The notes beneath the pieces are model-generated. The model saw only the letters and a program-made list of their open reading frames with translations. It made no database searches and was not told where the DNA came from. The position numbers were made by a program, and so were the translations under genes. DNA of 64,000 nt from Massilia sp. IC2-278 (GTDB lineage Bacteria; Pseudomonadota; Gammaproteobacteria; Burkholderiales; Burkholderiaceae_D): contig NZ_JAJFES010000005.1 of NCBI RefSeq assembly GCF_020708045.1, forward strand, positions 90,538 through 154,537. The letters are read 5' to 3'. Positions 36,256-44,479 of this stretch are shown here, piece after piece (position 1 is the first letter of the stretch; each line of letters begins with the position of its first letter).

Positions 36256-37615
36256 TCGGCGTGCCGCTTTCGAGATCTAGTGAGAGGGTTGCAAAGGACA
36301 TGGCGGCCACTTCCGGGTCGTCGAGCGCCACCATTTCGTCGCGCGCTTCGAATTTGATCGGCAGGCGCGCCAGTTCGGCGGTGGCGCCCTGCAGGCTGGC
36401 CTCGGAAGCATCGCCCAGCAGCGGCAGCAAGGAAGCGCGGTAGGACGCCACGGCGAACGATGCCGGCAGCAGGGACTCGTGCAGCTCGACCTTTTTCGGG
36501 CCGACGTCCGAGAATTCGGGGAAGTTGCCGAGGTTCGCGAAGTCGGCCAGCTTGTTGATCCAGTCGTCGAGTTCGGCCTGCATGGCCGGGTTGTCGTCGA
36601 TGGTCAGCGGCGCATCCTGGCCGCTCGGCAGGCCCTTCTGGCCAACCACCACGGCGCGCTCGGCCAGCAGTTCGGTCTCGGCGACGTCGATCATCTCGGC
36701 CGGCGTGCCGAACAGCGGCACCACCGGGCGGTCGATCGCGCCTTCGGCCAGGCTGGCCAAATCGTCGTGCGCCAGCAGCCAGCGCTTGACGTCGGTGGTC
36801 GACAAACCGGACTGGCCCAGGTGTACGCGCTGGCGTTCGATCTGGTTCAGGGCGCGCGAGAACATGCCCTGCATGTTGAGCAAGGCGCTCTGCGCGCGGC
36901 CGATCGCCTGCGCCGCCTTGTGCGTGGCCGAATCGGCGCGCTCGTCGGAGGTAATCGCGCGCAGGATCACGGAGCCCTTCTCGACCCAGTCGCAGGCCAT
37001 GTGCCACTTCGCCTGCGAATTGCGCAGCTTGAATTCGGAGCCGGAGGCAATCGCGTCGCGGAATTCCTCGGTCAGTTCGACCAGGCGGCCCAGCAAATGC
37101 TTGAGCTGTTCGACGGTCACGCCGCCGACCGCCTGGGCGCCGGCCACCTGGGACAGCAGGAAGCCCATCTCGGCTTCGTCGTCCTCGGGTTTACCCAGCG
37201 CCAGCAGGGTGTCGAGCGCGGACAGCACGTTGCGCGCCAGCGGCGTGATGCGGTAGACGGCGCTCGGCGCGTCCCAGGCCAGCAGGCCGTGGGTGCGCAG
37301 GCGGTTCAGCACCGTTTCCAGGCTTTCCGGGATCAGGTAGGCCAGCTTCTGGTTGATGTCGGCGCGCGAGAAGGCCGAGCTGGCGGTGTCGGCGGCCAGC
37401 TCGCGCAGCACCAGCAGGCGCACCAGCACGCCGTCCTGGCTGCCGTGGAACAGCGCCGAAAAGGCCGACAGCATGGGCTGGGCCTTCTTGAGGTGGAAAA
37501 CCTGCTCGATTTCGTCCGGCGCGATGCCGTTCTGGAAATGCACCTGGAGCGGGTCCAGCTCGTCCTGTGCAATGCCATGGGGTTCCGCGGCGAGGGCCGC
37601 CTGTGTGTCGATCAT
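36248..37615 (-). CDS. MukF/MksF/JetA-like kleisin subunit of the condensin operon
   Basis: A 455-residue protein, first in the operon. Residues about 45-150 form a winged-helix-like domain (SAFSRADINQKLAYLIPESLETVLNRLRTHGLLAWD, YRITPLARNVLSALDTL). A long helical middle follows (residues 180-290), then an acidic linker with the conserved-looking GLPSGQDAPLTIDDNPAMQ, and a C-terminal domain (LPIKFEARDEMVALDDPEVAAMSF) that would contact the SMC head. This wHTH, helical and C-terminal layout and the size match JetA/MksF-type kleisins. Its start is ATG 37615; a strong extended -10 lies 70 bases upstream. Function in genome organisation or plasmid defence is inferred from family. Confidence 0.65.
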   Translation of the reverse strand: MIDTQAALAAEPHGIAQDELDPLQVHFQNGIAPDEIEQVFHLKKAQPMLSAFSALFHGSQDGVLVRLLVLRELAADTASSAFSRADINQKLAYLIPESLETVLNRLRTHGLLAWDAPSAVYRITPLARNVLSALDTLLALGKPEDDEAEMGFLLSQVAGAQAVGGVTVEQLKHLLGRLVELTEEFRDAIASGSEFKLRNSQAKWHMACDWVEKGSVILRAITSDERADSATHKAAQAIGRAQSALLNMQGMFSRALNQIERQRVHLGQSGLSTTDVKRWLLAHDDLASLAEGAIDRPVVPLFGTPAEMIDVAETELLAERAVVVGQKGLPSGQDAPLTIDDNPAMQAELDDWINKLADFANLGNFPEFSDVGPKKVELHESLLPASFAVASYRASLLPLLGDASEASLQGATAELARLPIKFEARDEMVALDDPEVAAMSFATLSLDLESGTPNE

Positions 37616-37685
37616 CTTGGGATACCAGTCTGCATGCGGACCGCACTGCCTGAGCAGGCAAGCCGATGTGTCCGCGGGGGGCGCC

Positions 37686-37694
37686 AGTATAACA
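37686..37694 (-). promoter_or_regulatory. Extended -10 promoter of the SMC operon
   Basis: On the minus strand the bases read TGT-TATACT, an extended -10 element with five of six consensus bases. It would start transcription near 37680 and give a leader of about 65 bases before ATG 37615. No good -35 is present, as is usual for extended -10 promoters. Confidence 0.45.
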
Positions 37695-37851
37695 GTTCAG
37701 CTAGCTTAATCGGCAGCAATATTCCCCGGCGGCTGGTGTGGTTTTGCACAAACGACACAAAAATCCGGCATACCGTACGGCTTGTATAAACTATAAGAAA
37801 TGCTTCTGAAAGGGGATTTCTTATGAGTTAAACATATATATGCATGCCGGT

Positions 37852-37880
37852 TTGACAGGCAAACGGCAGAGGTTGAATCT
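37852..37880 (+). promoter_or_regulatory. Likely sigma-70 promoter of the Cys-rich peptide gene
   Basis: A perfect TTGACA (37852-37857), 17-base spacer and GAATCT (37875-37880). The -10 is weak apart from the key A and T. The leader would be about 100 bases. Confidence 0.45.
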
Positions 37881-37985
37881 AAGCACGACCGCGGGAGCCT
37901 GAGCCCCTTCCCGGTCCCCAGCCGCTGCGACGCAACGGCGCAGCTTCACACCAATAACACCGTTGCATCATGATGAGGAGAGAGG

Positions 37986-38174
37986 ATGAACAAGAAAATC
38001 GCCACCCTGTTGTTTGCCATCGGCCTGGGCGCCGCGGCCGCACCGGCCTTTGCCAGCTGCGAGTTCTACTGCGCGTCCGACTATCGCGTCTGCGTCGCGG
38101 GCGGTACCCCGGCGGCGGAATGCGCCGCGGAACGCACGGCTTGCCTGCGCGACATGTGCGGCTACGATTACTGA
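37986..38174 (+). CDS. Small cysteine-rich secreted peptide
   Basis: A 62-residue precursor with GAGGAGAGAGG directly before ATG 37986, a very strong ribosome site. The signal peptide (NKKIATLLFAIGLGAAAAPAFA) would leave a mature peptide of about 39 residues with six cysteines (in CEFYC, RVC, AEC, TAC and DMC) and no other hydrophobic core, which suggests three disulfides. The gene has its own promoter-like element and a perfect terminator, so it is a deliberate single-gene unit. I do not recognise the family. Possible roles are a periplasmic redox or metal-binding peptide or a secreted toxin-like peptide; none is supported further. Confidence 0.78.
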   Translation: MNKKIATLLFAIGLGAAAAPAFASCEFYCASDYRVCVAGGTPAAECAAERTACLRDMCGYDY

Positions 38175-38195
38175 TCGGCTAGCTGACAAGACAAG

Positions 38196-38226
38196 AGCCG
38201 GCGTCTTCGCGACGCCGGCTTTTTTT
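38196..38226 (+). terminator. Rho-independent terminator of the Cys-rich peptide gene
   Basis: A 10-bp perfect stem AGCCGGCGTC/GACGCCGGCT (38196-38205, 38211-38220) followed by six T. The T run overlaps the stop codon of the convergent DUF3108 gene (38225-38227). Confidence 0.92.
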
Positions 38227-38971
38227 ATTTGCGCGTGATGCTCTTCACCGTCTGGTCGATGGTGTCGCGCTCGTCCTCGAAGCGAATCTTCACCGGATAC
38301 CATTCCTGGCCCGGCGCCAGCCAGACTTCGACGCTGTCGCCGCGGCTGTCGCGCGGCTCGCGCTTGACGTGGATGGTGTCGAGTTCGCCCATGCCGGTGC
38401 GGATCTTTTCCTGCTTGATCACCTTGAAGGTCCAGGGCTCGGCATCGCGCCGCCCGGCCACGATGAAGGTCCATTCGCTGCCCGGCTTGAACTTCGCTTC
38501 GCCGGCCGCGCGCGCCACCGAGGCCAGCTGCCAGGTGACGGAAGCACGGTCCTGTTCGCCGCCCTTCATGACATAAGGCAGCTTGGCCCCGCTGAAACTG
38601 ATCACATTCTCGTCGCGCACGAAGGTGGTGGTCGTCGCATCCTTGCGGTAGCGCTTTTCGGTAAAGGTGTCCGGCGCCAGGCCATAGGCGTCGACCGCAC
38701 CCTGGCTGCGGTATTCGTTCAGCTTGCCGAGCAGCTGCACTTTCGCCTCGACGTTGACGTCGTACTTGCCCTCGCCGGCGCGCCAGGTGATCAGGGCGTC
38801 GCCCTTCAGGCCGATGCTTTTCTGCTGGGCGTTCAGGTCGTAGGCCAGGTCGGCCGAGGGCGGCAATTCGACTGCGCGCTTGACCGGGGCGGCAGGCGCG
38901 GCCATGGCTGTCGAGACGCCCAGCGCCAGCAGGCCCGCCAGTGCGGAGCACTTGAATAGGTTGCTTCTCAT
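38225..38971 (-). CDS. DUF3108 exported protein
   Basis: A 248-residue periplasmic protein with a signal peptide (RSNLFKCSALAGLLALGVSTAMA). The mature part is one DUF3108 domain: ADLAYDLNAQQKSIGLKGDALITWRAGEGKYDV, then DRASVTWQLASVARAAGEAKFKPGSEW, DAEPWTFKVIKQEKIRTGMGELDTIHVKREP and VEVWLAPGQEWYPVKIRFED at the end. Family function is unknown; the fold resembles outer-membrane-lipid or sugar-binding beta structures. It lies two bases behind a longer paralogue in the same operon. Confidence 0.85.
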   Translation of the reverse strand: MRSNLFKCSALAGLLALGVSTAMAAPAAPVKRAVELPPSADLAYDLNAQQKSIGLKGDALITWRAGEGKYDVNVEAKVQLLGKLNEYRSQGAVDAYGLAPDTFTEKRYRKDATTTTFVRDENVISFSGAKLPYVMKGGEQDRASVTWQLASVARAAGEAKFKPGSEWTFIVAGRRDAEPWTFKVIKQEKIRTGMGELDTIHVKREPRDSRGDSVEVWLAPGQEWYPVKIRFEDERDTIDQTVKSITRK

Positions 38972-38973
38972 TA

Positions 38974-40104
38974 TTACTTTCCTGTATCGCTTAAAGCTAT
39001 ATTATTCACCGTTTGCGTGGTCACTGCACCGTTGGCCTCCGTATTGCGAATCCGCACCGGATACCAGCCATGCGCAGGCGCCAGCCAGACGTCCAGGCGC
39101 GAGCGGTAGGAACCCTCTTTCGGCGGACGCGACAGATGCCAGGTTTGCAGCTTGCCGAGCTTGGTGTCGATTTCTTCCTGCCCGACCACGACGAAGCGGA
39201 ACACGGCGGCGTCGCGGTCTTCGCCGACCAGCATGTCTATGTTGCCGCTCAATTGTGCGACATCCCCGCGCGCGATGGCGGCCAGTTGCAATGGAACACT
39301 AGCCTTGTCCTGGGCGCCGGCCGCCAGCGGGAAGCTTTTCTGCGAAGCCGAGAAGCTGATCTTGTTGGCGCCCCAGTCGAAGTGGGTGGCGGTGAGCGCC
39401 CGGCCGCGGCGCTTTTCCGTCATCTTGATCGGCGCGAAACCGGTCGCGGCCACGGCGCCGTCGCTGGTCAGCACCGCCAGGTTCACGCGCGTGAACACGA
39501 CGCGGATGCCGGCCTCGAAATTGATGTGGTAAGTGTCGTCGCGGTAGGTCCAGTCGAGCTGGGCTTCGCCGCTCCACTGGGTGCCGTCCTTGTCGGTGCG
39601 CGCCACGTCCATCGTCATTTTCGCCGGCGGCGGCATGTCGACCTTGTAGCGGCGCGGTTCCGGCTGGGGTTCGGGAACCGGCGCAGGCTCGGGCACGGGT
39701 GCGGGTGCAGGTGCGGGCGCGGGCGTTGCGGCCAGCGCGGGCGCCGCCTCGCCTGCGGCCGGCATGCCTTCCCCCGTACCGCCCGTGCCCGGTGCGACCG
39801 GCGGGCCGATGGCGTCGTCGGCCAGCACCGGGCCGGGCTCAGGCAGCGGCGGCGGCGGCAGTTCGGGCAGGGGCGGCGGCGGCAGCGGTGCCGGCTGGGG
39901 CAGCGGCGCGGCGTCGGGCGGGGGCGGCGCGGCCGGTTCCGGCAGCAGACGCGTCTGCACCATGTCCATCGCCGGCGGCGCGATCGTGCGCGGCAGGCCC
40001 ACATGGCCGCCCATCCAGGCAAACAGCAGCGCGTGCAGCAGCACGATCAGCGTGCCCAGCACCAGCGCGCGGCGCCGTCCGGCAATGTAGGAAGCGATAC
40101 CCAT
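38974..40104 (-). CDS. Membrane-anchored DUF3108 protein with a proline-rich spacer
   Basis: A 376-residue protein. The N-terminus has a basic cytoplasmic start (RRR), one transmembrane helix (ALVLGTLIVLLHALLFAWMG) and a 110-residue Pro/Ala/Glu spacer (PPPPLPELPPPPLPEPG and similar), the layout of TonB-like periplasm-spanning proteins. The C-terminal 215 residues are a DUF3108 domain homologous to the downstream gene (AQLDWTYRDDTYHINFEAG, DKASVPLQLAAIARGDVAQL, KLQTWHLSRPP, LDVWLAPAHGWYPVRIRNTE). The two genes arose by duplication: one is secreted, one anchored. Function is unknown. It starts the two-gene operon. Confidence 0.85.
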   Translation of the reverse strand: MGIASYIAGRRRALVLGTLIVLLHALLFAWMGGHVGLPRTIAPPAMDMVQTRLLPEPAAPPPPDAAPLPQPAPLPPPPLPELPPPPLPEPGPVLADDAIGPPVAPGTGGTGEGMPAAGEAAPALAATPAPAPAPAPVPEPAPVPEPQPEPRRYKVDMPPPAKMTMDVARTDKDGTQWSGEAQLDWTYRDDTYHINFEAGIRVVFTRVNLAVLTSDGAVAATGFAPIKMTEKRRGRALTATHFDWGANKISFSASQKSFPLAAGAQDKASVPLQLAAIARGDVAQLSGNIDMLVGEDRDAAVFRFVVVGQEEIDTKLGKLQTWHLSRPPKEGSYRSRLDVWLAPAHGWYPVRIRNTEANGAVTTQTVNNIALSDTGK

Positions 40105-40216
40105 GGGCCATAGTGTACCCGGCCACGTGCACGCCTGCTGTCCAGCAGCTTGCGCCAGCCTTTGAACCCGCCTCCTTTATCTGCTACGCTAGGCCAACAA
40201 CCAACGGAGACCAAGC

Positions 40217-40855
40217 ATGCTCAAACCACCATCGCAGAATGTGCCCGGCATGACGGATACGCTCGAGTTCGTAAAGAATCTGTGGGGCGGCATGAACGTG
40301 CCCGGCATGGGCATGCCGGGCATGGGGGCCGGCAGCCTCGGCGGCGGACTGTCCACGGACGAGCTCGACAAGCGGATCACCGACCTGAAGGCCGTGGAAA
40401 GCTGGCTGAACCTGAACCTGTCGATGCTGCGCACCTCGATCCAGGCCATGGAAGTGCAGCGCGGCACCATCGCCGCATTGAAATCGATGAGCGACAGCAT
40501 GACCCAGGCGCTCAGCGGCCACGCCGGCCAGGGTGGCGACCAGACCGCCTCGCTGCCGCCCTTCTCCGCTTTCTTCACCGCCAGCGGCGCGCCGGAACCG
40601 GGCAGCAACACGCCGGGCGCCGGCGCCGACCCGGCCTCGGGGCCAGCAGCTGGCGCAGACGCCACGATGCCCGCCGCCGTCGCGTGGTGGAATCTGCTGC
40701 AGGAACAGTTCCGCCAGGCCGTGGCAAGCGCCATGCCGCCTGACGGTTCCGCCACCGCCGCCGCGCCGGAAGCGCCGGCCGCCAGGGAACAGCCTGTGAA
40801 AGAACCCACCGACATGGGCGCCCGCACGACCCGCACGAAAGCCGATAAAAGTTAA
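40217..40855 (+). CDS. phaM: PhaM-type polyhydroxyalkanoate granule regulator
   Basis: A 212-residue protein with GGAGA upstream. It matches the PhaM layout: an N-terminal DTLEFVKNLWGGMNVPGMGMPGM block, a conserved helix STDELDKRITDLKAVESWLNLNLSMLRTSIQAMEVQRGTIAAL, then a variable Pro/Ala/Gly-rich linker and a basic C-terminus. In Ralstonia PhaM activates PHB synthase PhaC1, sits on granules and links them to the nucleoid. The basic tail (TRTKADKS) is shorter than in the Ralstonia protein. No other pha gene lies in the window. Confidence 0.85.
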   Translation: MLKPPSQNVPGMTDTLEFVKNLWGGMNVPGMGMPGMGAGSLGGGLSTDELDKRITDLKAVESWLNLNLSMLRTSIQAMEVQRGTIAALKSMSDSMTQALSGHAGQGGDQTASLPPFSAFFTASGAPEPGSNTPGAGADPASGPAAGADATMPAAVAWWNLLQEQFRQAVASAMPPDGSATAAAPEAPAAREQPVKEPTDMGARTTRTKADKS

Positions 40856-40910
40856 GTCTTCCGGCAATACTCCCTGCCGTTCGCCCGGCATTTGATTTGA
40901 CGGGCATCAC

Positions 40911-40955
40911 AAGCGCCCCAACCGTGCTGAACTGATCAGTACGGCTGGGGCGCTT
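40911..40955 (+). other. Stem-loop downstream of phaM
   Basis: A 15-bp stem with one mismatch (40911-40925 and 40941-40955, centred on CTGATCAG) lies 55 bases after the phaM stop. No U run follows on the plus strand, so it may be a Rho-dependent or protein-bound element. It ends 48 bases before the patatin start. Confidence 0.5.
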
Positions 40956-41002
40956 GACATTCCATGCTTTCCCATCCGCACTTACTTTGTGGGAGGCAAG
41001 AC

Positions 41003-44000
41003 ATGGCCCATCTCGATTTTTCCCAACTGACGGCCGAGCAGGTAGGCGACCTGCGCCGCAAGCTGGAGAGCGCCGGCTGCACCGTGCCGCCCTGCGCGTC
41101 TACCCTGGAAGAACTGGCGGGCGCCATTGCCGCCTTCCGCAAGGCGCAGGGCATCGCCGCCAGCGGCCCGCTCGACGAAGCCACCTGGCGCCGCCTCGAT
41201 GCGGTCAGCGGCAGCGTGTTCGGCGAAGTCTTCCAGAACGAACTCGACCTGCTGCGCCCGCGACCGGACGGCGACGCCACGCAGGTCATGCCGGCCTCCA
41301 GCTGCGCGCTGCTGCAGCGCTCGCACGATGGCACCCTCGCCGGCCTGGCGCTCTCGGGCGGCGGGGTACGCAGCGCCACCTTCAACCTCGGCGCCCTGCA
41401 GGCCCTGGCCGAACTGCGCCTGCTGCGCGACTTCGATTACCTGTCGACCGTATCCGGCGGCGGCTTCATTGGCGGCTGGCTGTCGAAATGCATCCGCGAG
41501 CGGCGCGGCGACGTGCGCCAGGTCGAGGCCATGCTCACGCAGGGCAGCGCCGGCCAGGCCGTGTCCTGCGAGCCGACCGAAATCCAGTTCCTGCGCCAGT
41601 ACAGCAACTACCTGTCGCCGAAGAGCGGCACTTTCAGCGCCGACACCTGGACCCTGATCGGCACCTATGTGCGCAACACCTGCCTGAACCTGGCGATGCT
41701 GGTGGCCTGGCTCTGCGCCCTGCTGGTGCTGCCGCGCTTTGCGGTCTGGGGCGTGCACCGCATCATCGGCCCGGACGGGCGCTGGGCCGCCTGGTCCGAT
41801 GCCGCCTAGCTGCTCGGCATCGCCCTGTTCCTGGTCGCCGTGTTCTGCATTGCCCTCAGCATTTCCAGCAAGCCGGAAAGCTCGCGCGGGCTGCGCCGCT
41901 TTCCGCTCGAGCAGGGCGCGGTGCTGGTATGCATCAACTTGCCGCTGCTGGCGGCGGGCTTCCTGGTCAGCATCGGGCTGTGGCGCTACGGCGGTGCGGT
42001 GCCGGCGCTCTGGGAAGACGGGCTGCCGGTGCGCTTTGCCGGCTGGGGCCTGGCCTGGCTGCTGGTGCCGGGGTTGGTGTATTTCATCGTCTGGGCTTGC
42101 GGCTGGTATCTGGCGCACGACCGCACCAGCCCCTACCGGAATGCCGGCTACGTCATCTGCCTGGCCGGGGCGGGTGCGGTGCTGGCGGTGTCGCTGGAGG
42201 CGGCGCTGGCCTTTGCGCCGGCCACCGTGGTCCAGCTGATGCCGCTTGCGAGCGCACGCATGCTGGCCTGGCCGGCGATCCCGATGCTGACGGTGGCGCT
42301 GTTGATCGGCGCCGCGGCGCTGGCGCTGGAACGGCGACTGGGGCGCTGCCGCTTTCCGGCTGACGTCTCGCGCGCCGAACTGCTGGAAGGCTTCAGCCAC
42401 TTCGCCTGCGCCATCGGCGCGCTGGCGGTCGGCACCCTGCTGCTGCTGGCCGGCCTGGCCCTGCTGCCCGATCCGCAGCAGCACCCGATCCTGAACAACG
42501 CGATCGCGCTGTCCACCTTCGGCATGCCGCTGATGATGACGCTGTTCTCGGTGACGATGACGCTGATGATCGGCCTGATCGGCCGCCTGTACAGCGACGC
42601 CAGCCGCGAGTGGTGGAGCCGGCAAGGCGCCTGGTCCTCGATCTTCTCGATCGGCTGGGTGATCATGTTCGGCGTCGCCTTCTTTGCCGCGCCCCTGCTG
42701 CACTGGGCCTGGCTGACCTACGAGCCGATCGCGAATGCCGGCACCGCCGCCGGCTGGCTGGTGATGACCATCATCGGGCTAAAGGCTGGCAGCGGCAGCG
42801 CCACCGGTGCGCCGGGCAGCAACTGCGCCAAGCGCGAACTGGCGGCGCGCCTGGCGCCCTACTTCTTCACGGTCGGCGTGTTCATGCTGCTCTCGACCCT
42901 GGTGCAGGCCAGCGTGGCCATGCCCGACGTGCGCTGCCCGAAGCCCATATCGCTGCCCTGCGTGTACGCGGCCCACGCGAACGCCACCCTGGCCACCGAT
43001 GGCGCCACGCTGCTGCTGGCGTTCGCGCTCTTCCTCGGCGCCGCGCTGCTGCTCGGCTGGCGCGTCGACATCAACAAGTTCTCGCTCTACATGCTGTACC
43101 GGAACCGCTTGGTGCGCGCCTACTTCGGCGCCAGCAGCGGCACGCGCAAGCCGCACCCCTTCACCGGCTTCGACCCGGAAGACGACCCGCAGCTGGCCGA
43201 CATGGCCGACCAGCGCCCCTACCACATCGTGAACACGGCGCTGAACCTGGTCAGCGGCGAAGAGCTGGCCTGGCAGACGCGCAAGGCGGCCTCGTTTGCC
43301 TTCACGCCGCGCTACTGCGGCTTCGAGATGCCGCTGATGCCGGCGCAGGGACCGAAGCAGGGCCTGCGCGACGCCCAGCGCGGCGCCTACCGCCCCACGC
43401 GCGAATACGCCTCGAAGTCCGGCGCCGGCGACGACGACGCCAAGGTGCGCCTCGGCATGGCGGTGGCGATGTCCGGCGCGGCGGCCAGCCCGAACATGGG
43501 CACCCACTCCTCGCCGCCGCTGAACTTCCTGATGACGATGTTTAACGTGCGTCTGGGGCGCTGGTGCCCGAACCCGCGCAAGGCCGTGTGGACGCATTCC
43601 TCGCCGGGGATCGGCCTGTTCTCGTTGATCGCGGAGCTGTTCGGGATGACGAATGCGGACGCGAACTACGTCTACCTGTCGGACGGCGGCCACTTCGAGA
43701 ACCTCGGCATCTACGAACTGGTGCGCCGCCGCTGCCGCCTGATCGTGGCGGTGGACGTCGCCAGCGACCGCGGCATGGCCTTCGAGGACCTCGGCAACGC
43801 CATTCGCAAATGCGCCACCGATTTGCATGTGAACGTGGAGATCGACGTCTCGAAGATGGACCTGCTGCCCTCGACCAGTCTGTGCGGCGCCAGCTGCGCG
43901 GTGGGGACGGTGCGCTACAGCCACGTGGATGCGGGCGGCGTGGATGGCACGCTCCTGTACATCAAGCCGGCCATCGTGGGCTCGGAGAATGCCGATGTGC

Positions 44001-44263
44001 TCAACTACCGCAAGGCGCACCCGGATTACCCGCACCAGAGCACGGCGGACCAGTGGTTCAACGAGGCCCAGTTCGAAAGTTACCGGGCGCTGGGGTACCA
44101 CATCACCAAGGCGGCGCTGGCCGCGGCGGCGGCGGCCTCGGAGCGAGCGGATGGGTCGCACGATGTGGCGAAGCTGTGTGCGCATTTGATGGGGGCGCAT
44201 GGGTTGGTGGCGGCGCCGGTGCCAACACCACAACCTCCAGGCAGCCGCGACGAGTTCCGGTAA
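41003..44263 (+). pseudogene. Patatin-like phospholipase with membrane domain, broken by one in-frame amber codon
   Basis: The intact frame would be 1,086 codons from ATG 41003 (GGGAGG upstream), but codon 269 is TAG (41807-41809). Both parts are in the same frame with no other lesion. The N-terminal part has a PGBD-like start, the patatin oxyanion motif SGGGVRS (residues 118-124) and the nucleophile Ser151 in STVSGGGF. The C-terminal part begins at once with a hydrophobic helix and has about nine transmembrane segments, a long cytosolic domain and the DGG catalytic Asp (in LSDGGHFENLGIYELV) that completes the dyad. So neither half alone can be active. Possibilities are a recent nonsense mutation, a sequencing error or read-through; TAG could have been CAG, TGG, GAG, AAG or TAC/TAT. 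An ATG at 41840 could restart the second part. The gene is 147 bases after phaM. Confidence 0.85.
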
Positions 44264-44277
44264 CCCGTTGTGCCGAC

Positions 44278-44477
44278 CGTACGGTGGGCACCCCGTGCCC
44301 ACGCGGAACGATGGTCAATGTTGGCGCCGGATGTCGCCGCGCCTAATGCATGTTCGCAGCGTTTCCAAATGCGTCTCGCCAGTTTATCCAATGATGGTGA
44401 GGTTTCGGGGCGAATGATCACGGCCGCTGACTACGGCCGAACACGTACCCGCGTGGGCACGGAGTGGCCACCGTACG
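44278..44477. repeat. REP-like inverted pair C, between convergent genes
   Basis: Arms of the same family as pairs A and B (CGTACGGTGGGCA... at 44278-44306 and its inverted, slightly degenerate copy at 44449-44477) enclose 142 bases of spacer. The orientation is the same as pair A. The element fills the whole gap between the patatin gene and the REC-TPR regulator gene. Confidence 0.8.
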
Positions 44478-44479
44478 GT

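Larger units (their letters stand above)
37616..37985. other. Divergent intergenic region of 370 bases with promoter elements and an inverted repeat
   Basis: This gap separates the SMC operon (minus) from the Cys-rich peptide gene (plus). It is AT-richer than its surroundings. It holds the extended -10 at 37686-37694 (minus), a TTGACA promoter at 37852-37880 (plus), and a perfect 9-bp inverted repeat ATAAGAAAT/ATTTCTTAT (37793-37801, 37816-37824) between them, a possible operator. No gene is seen. Confidence 0.6.
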
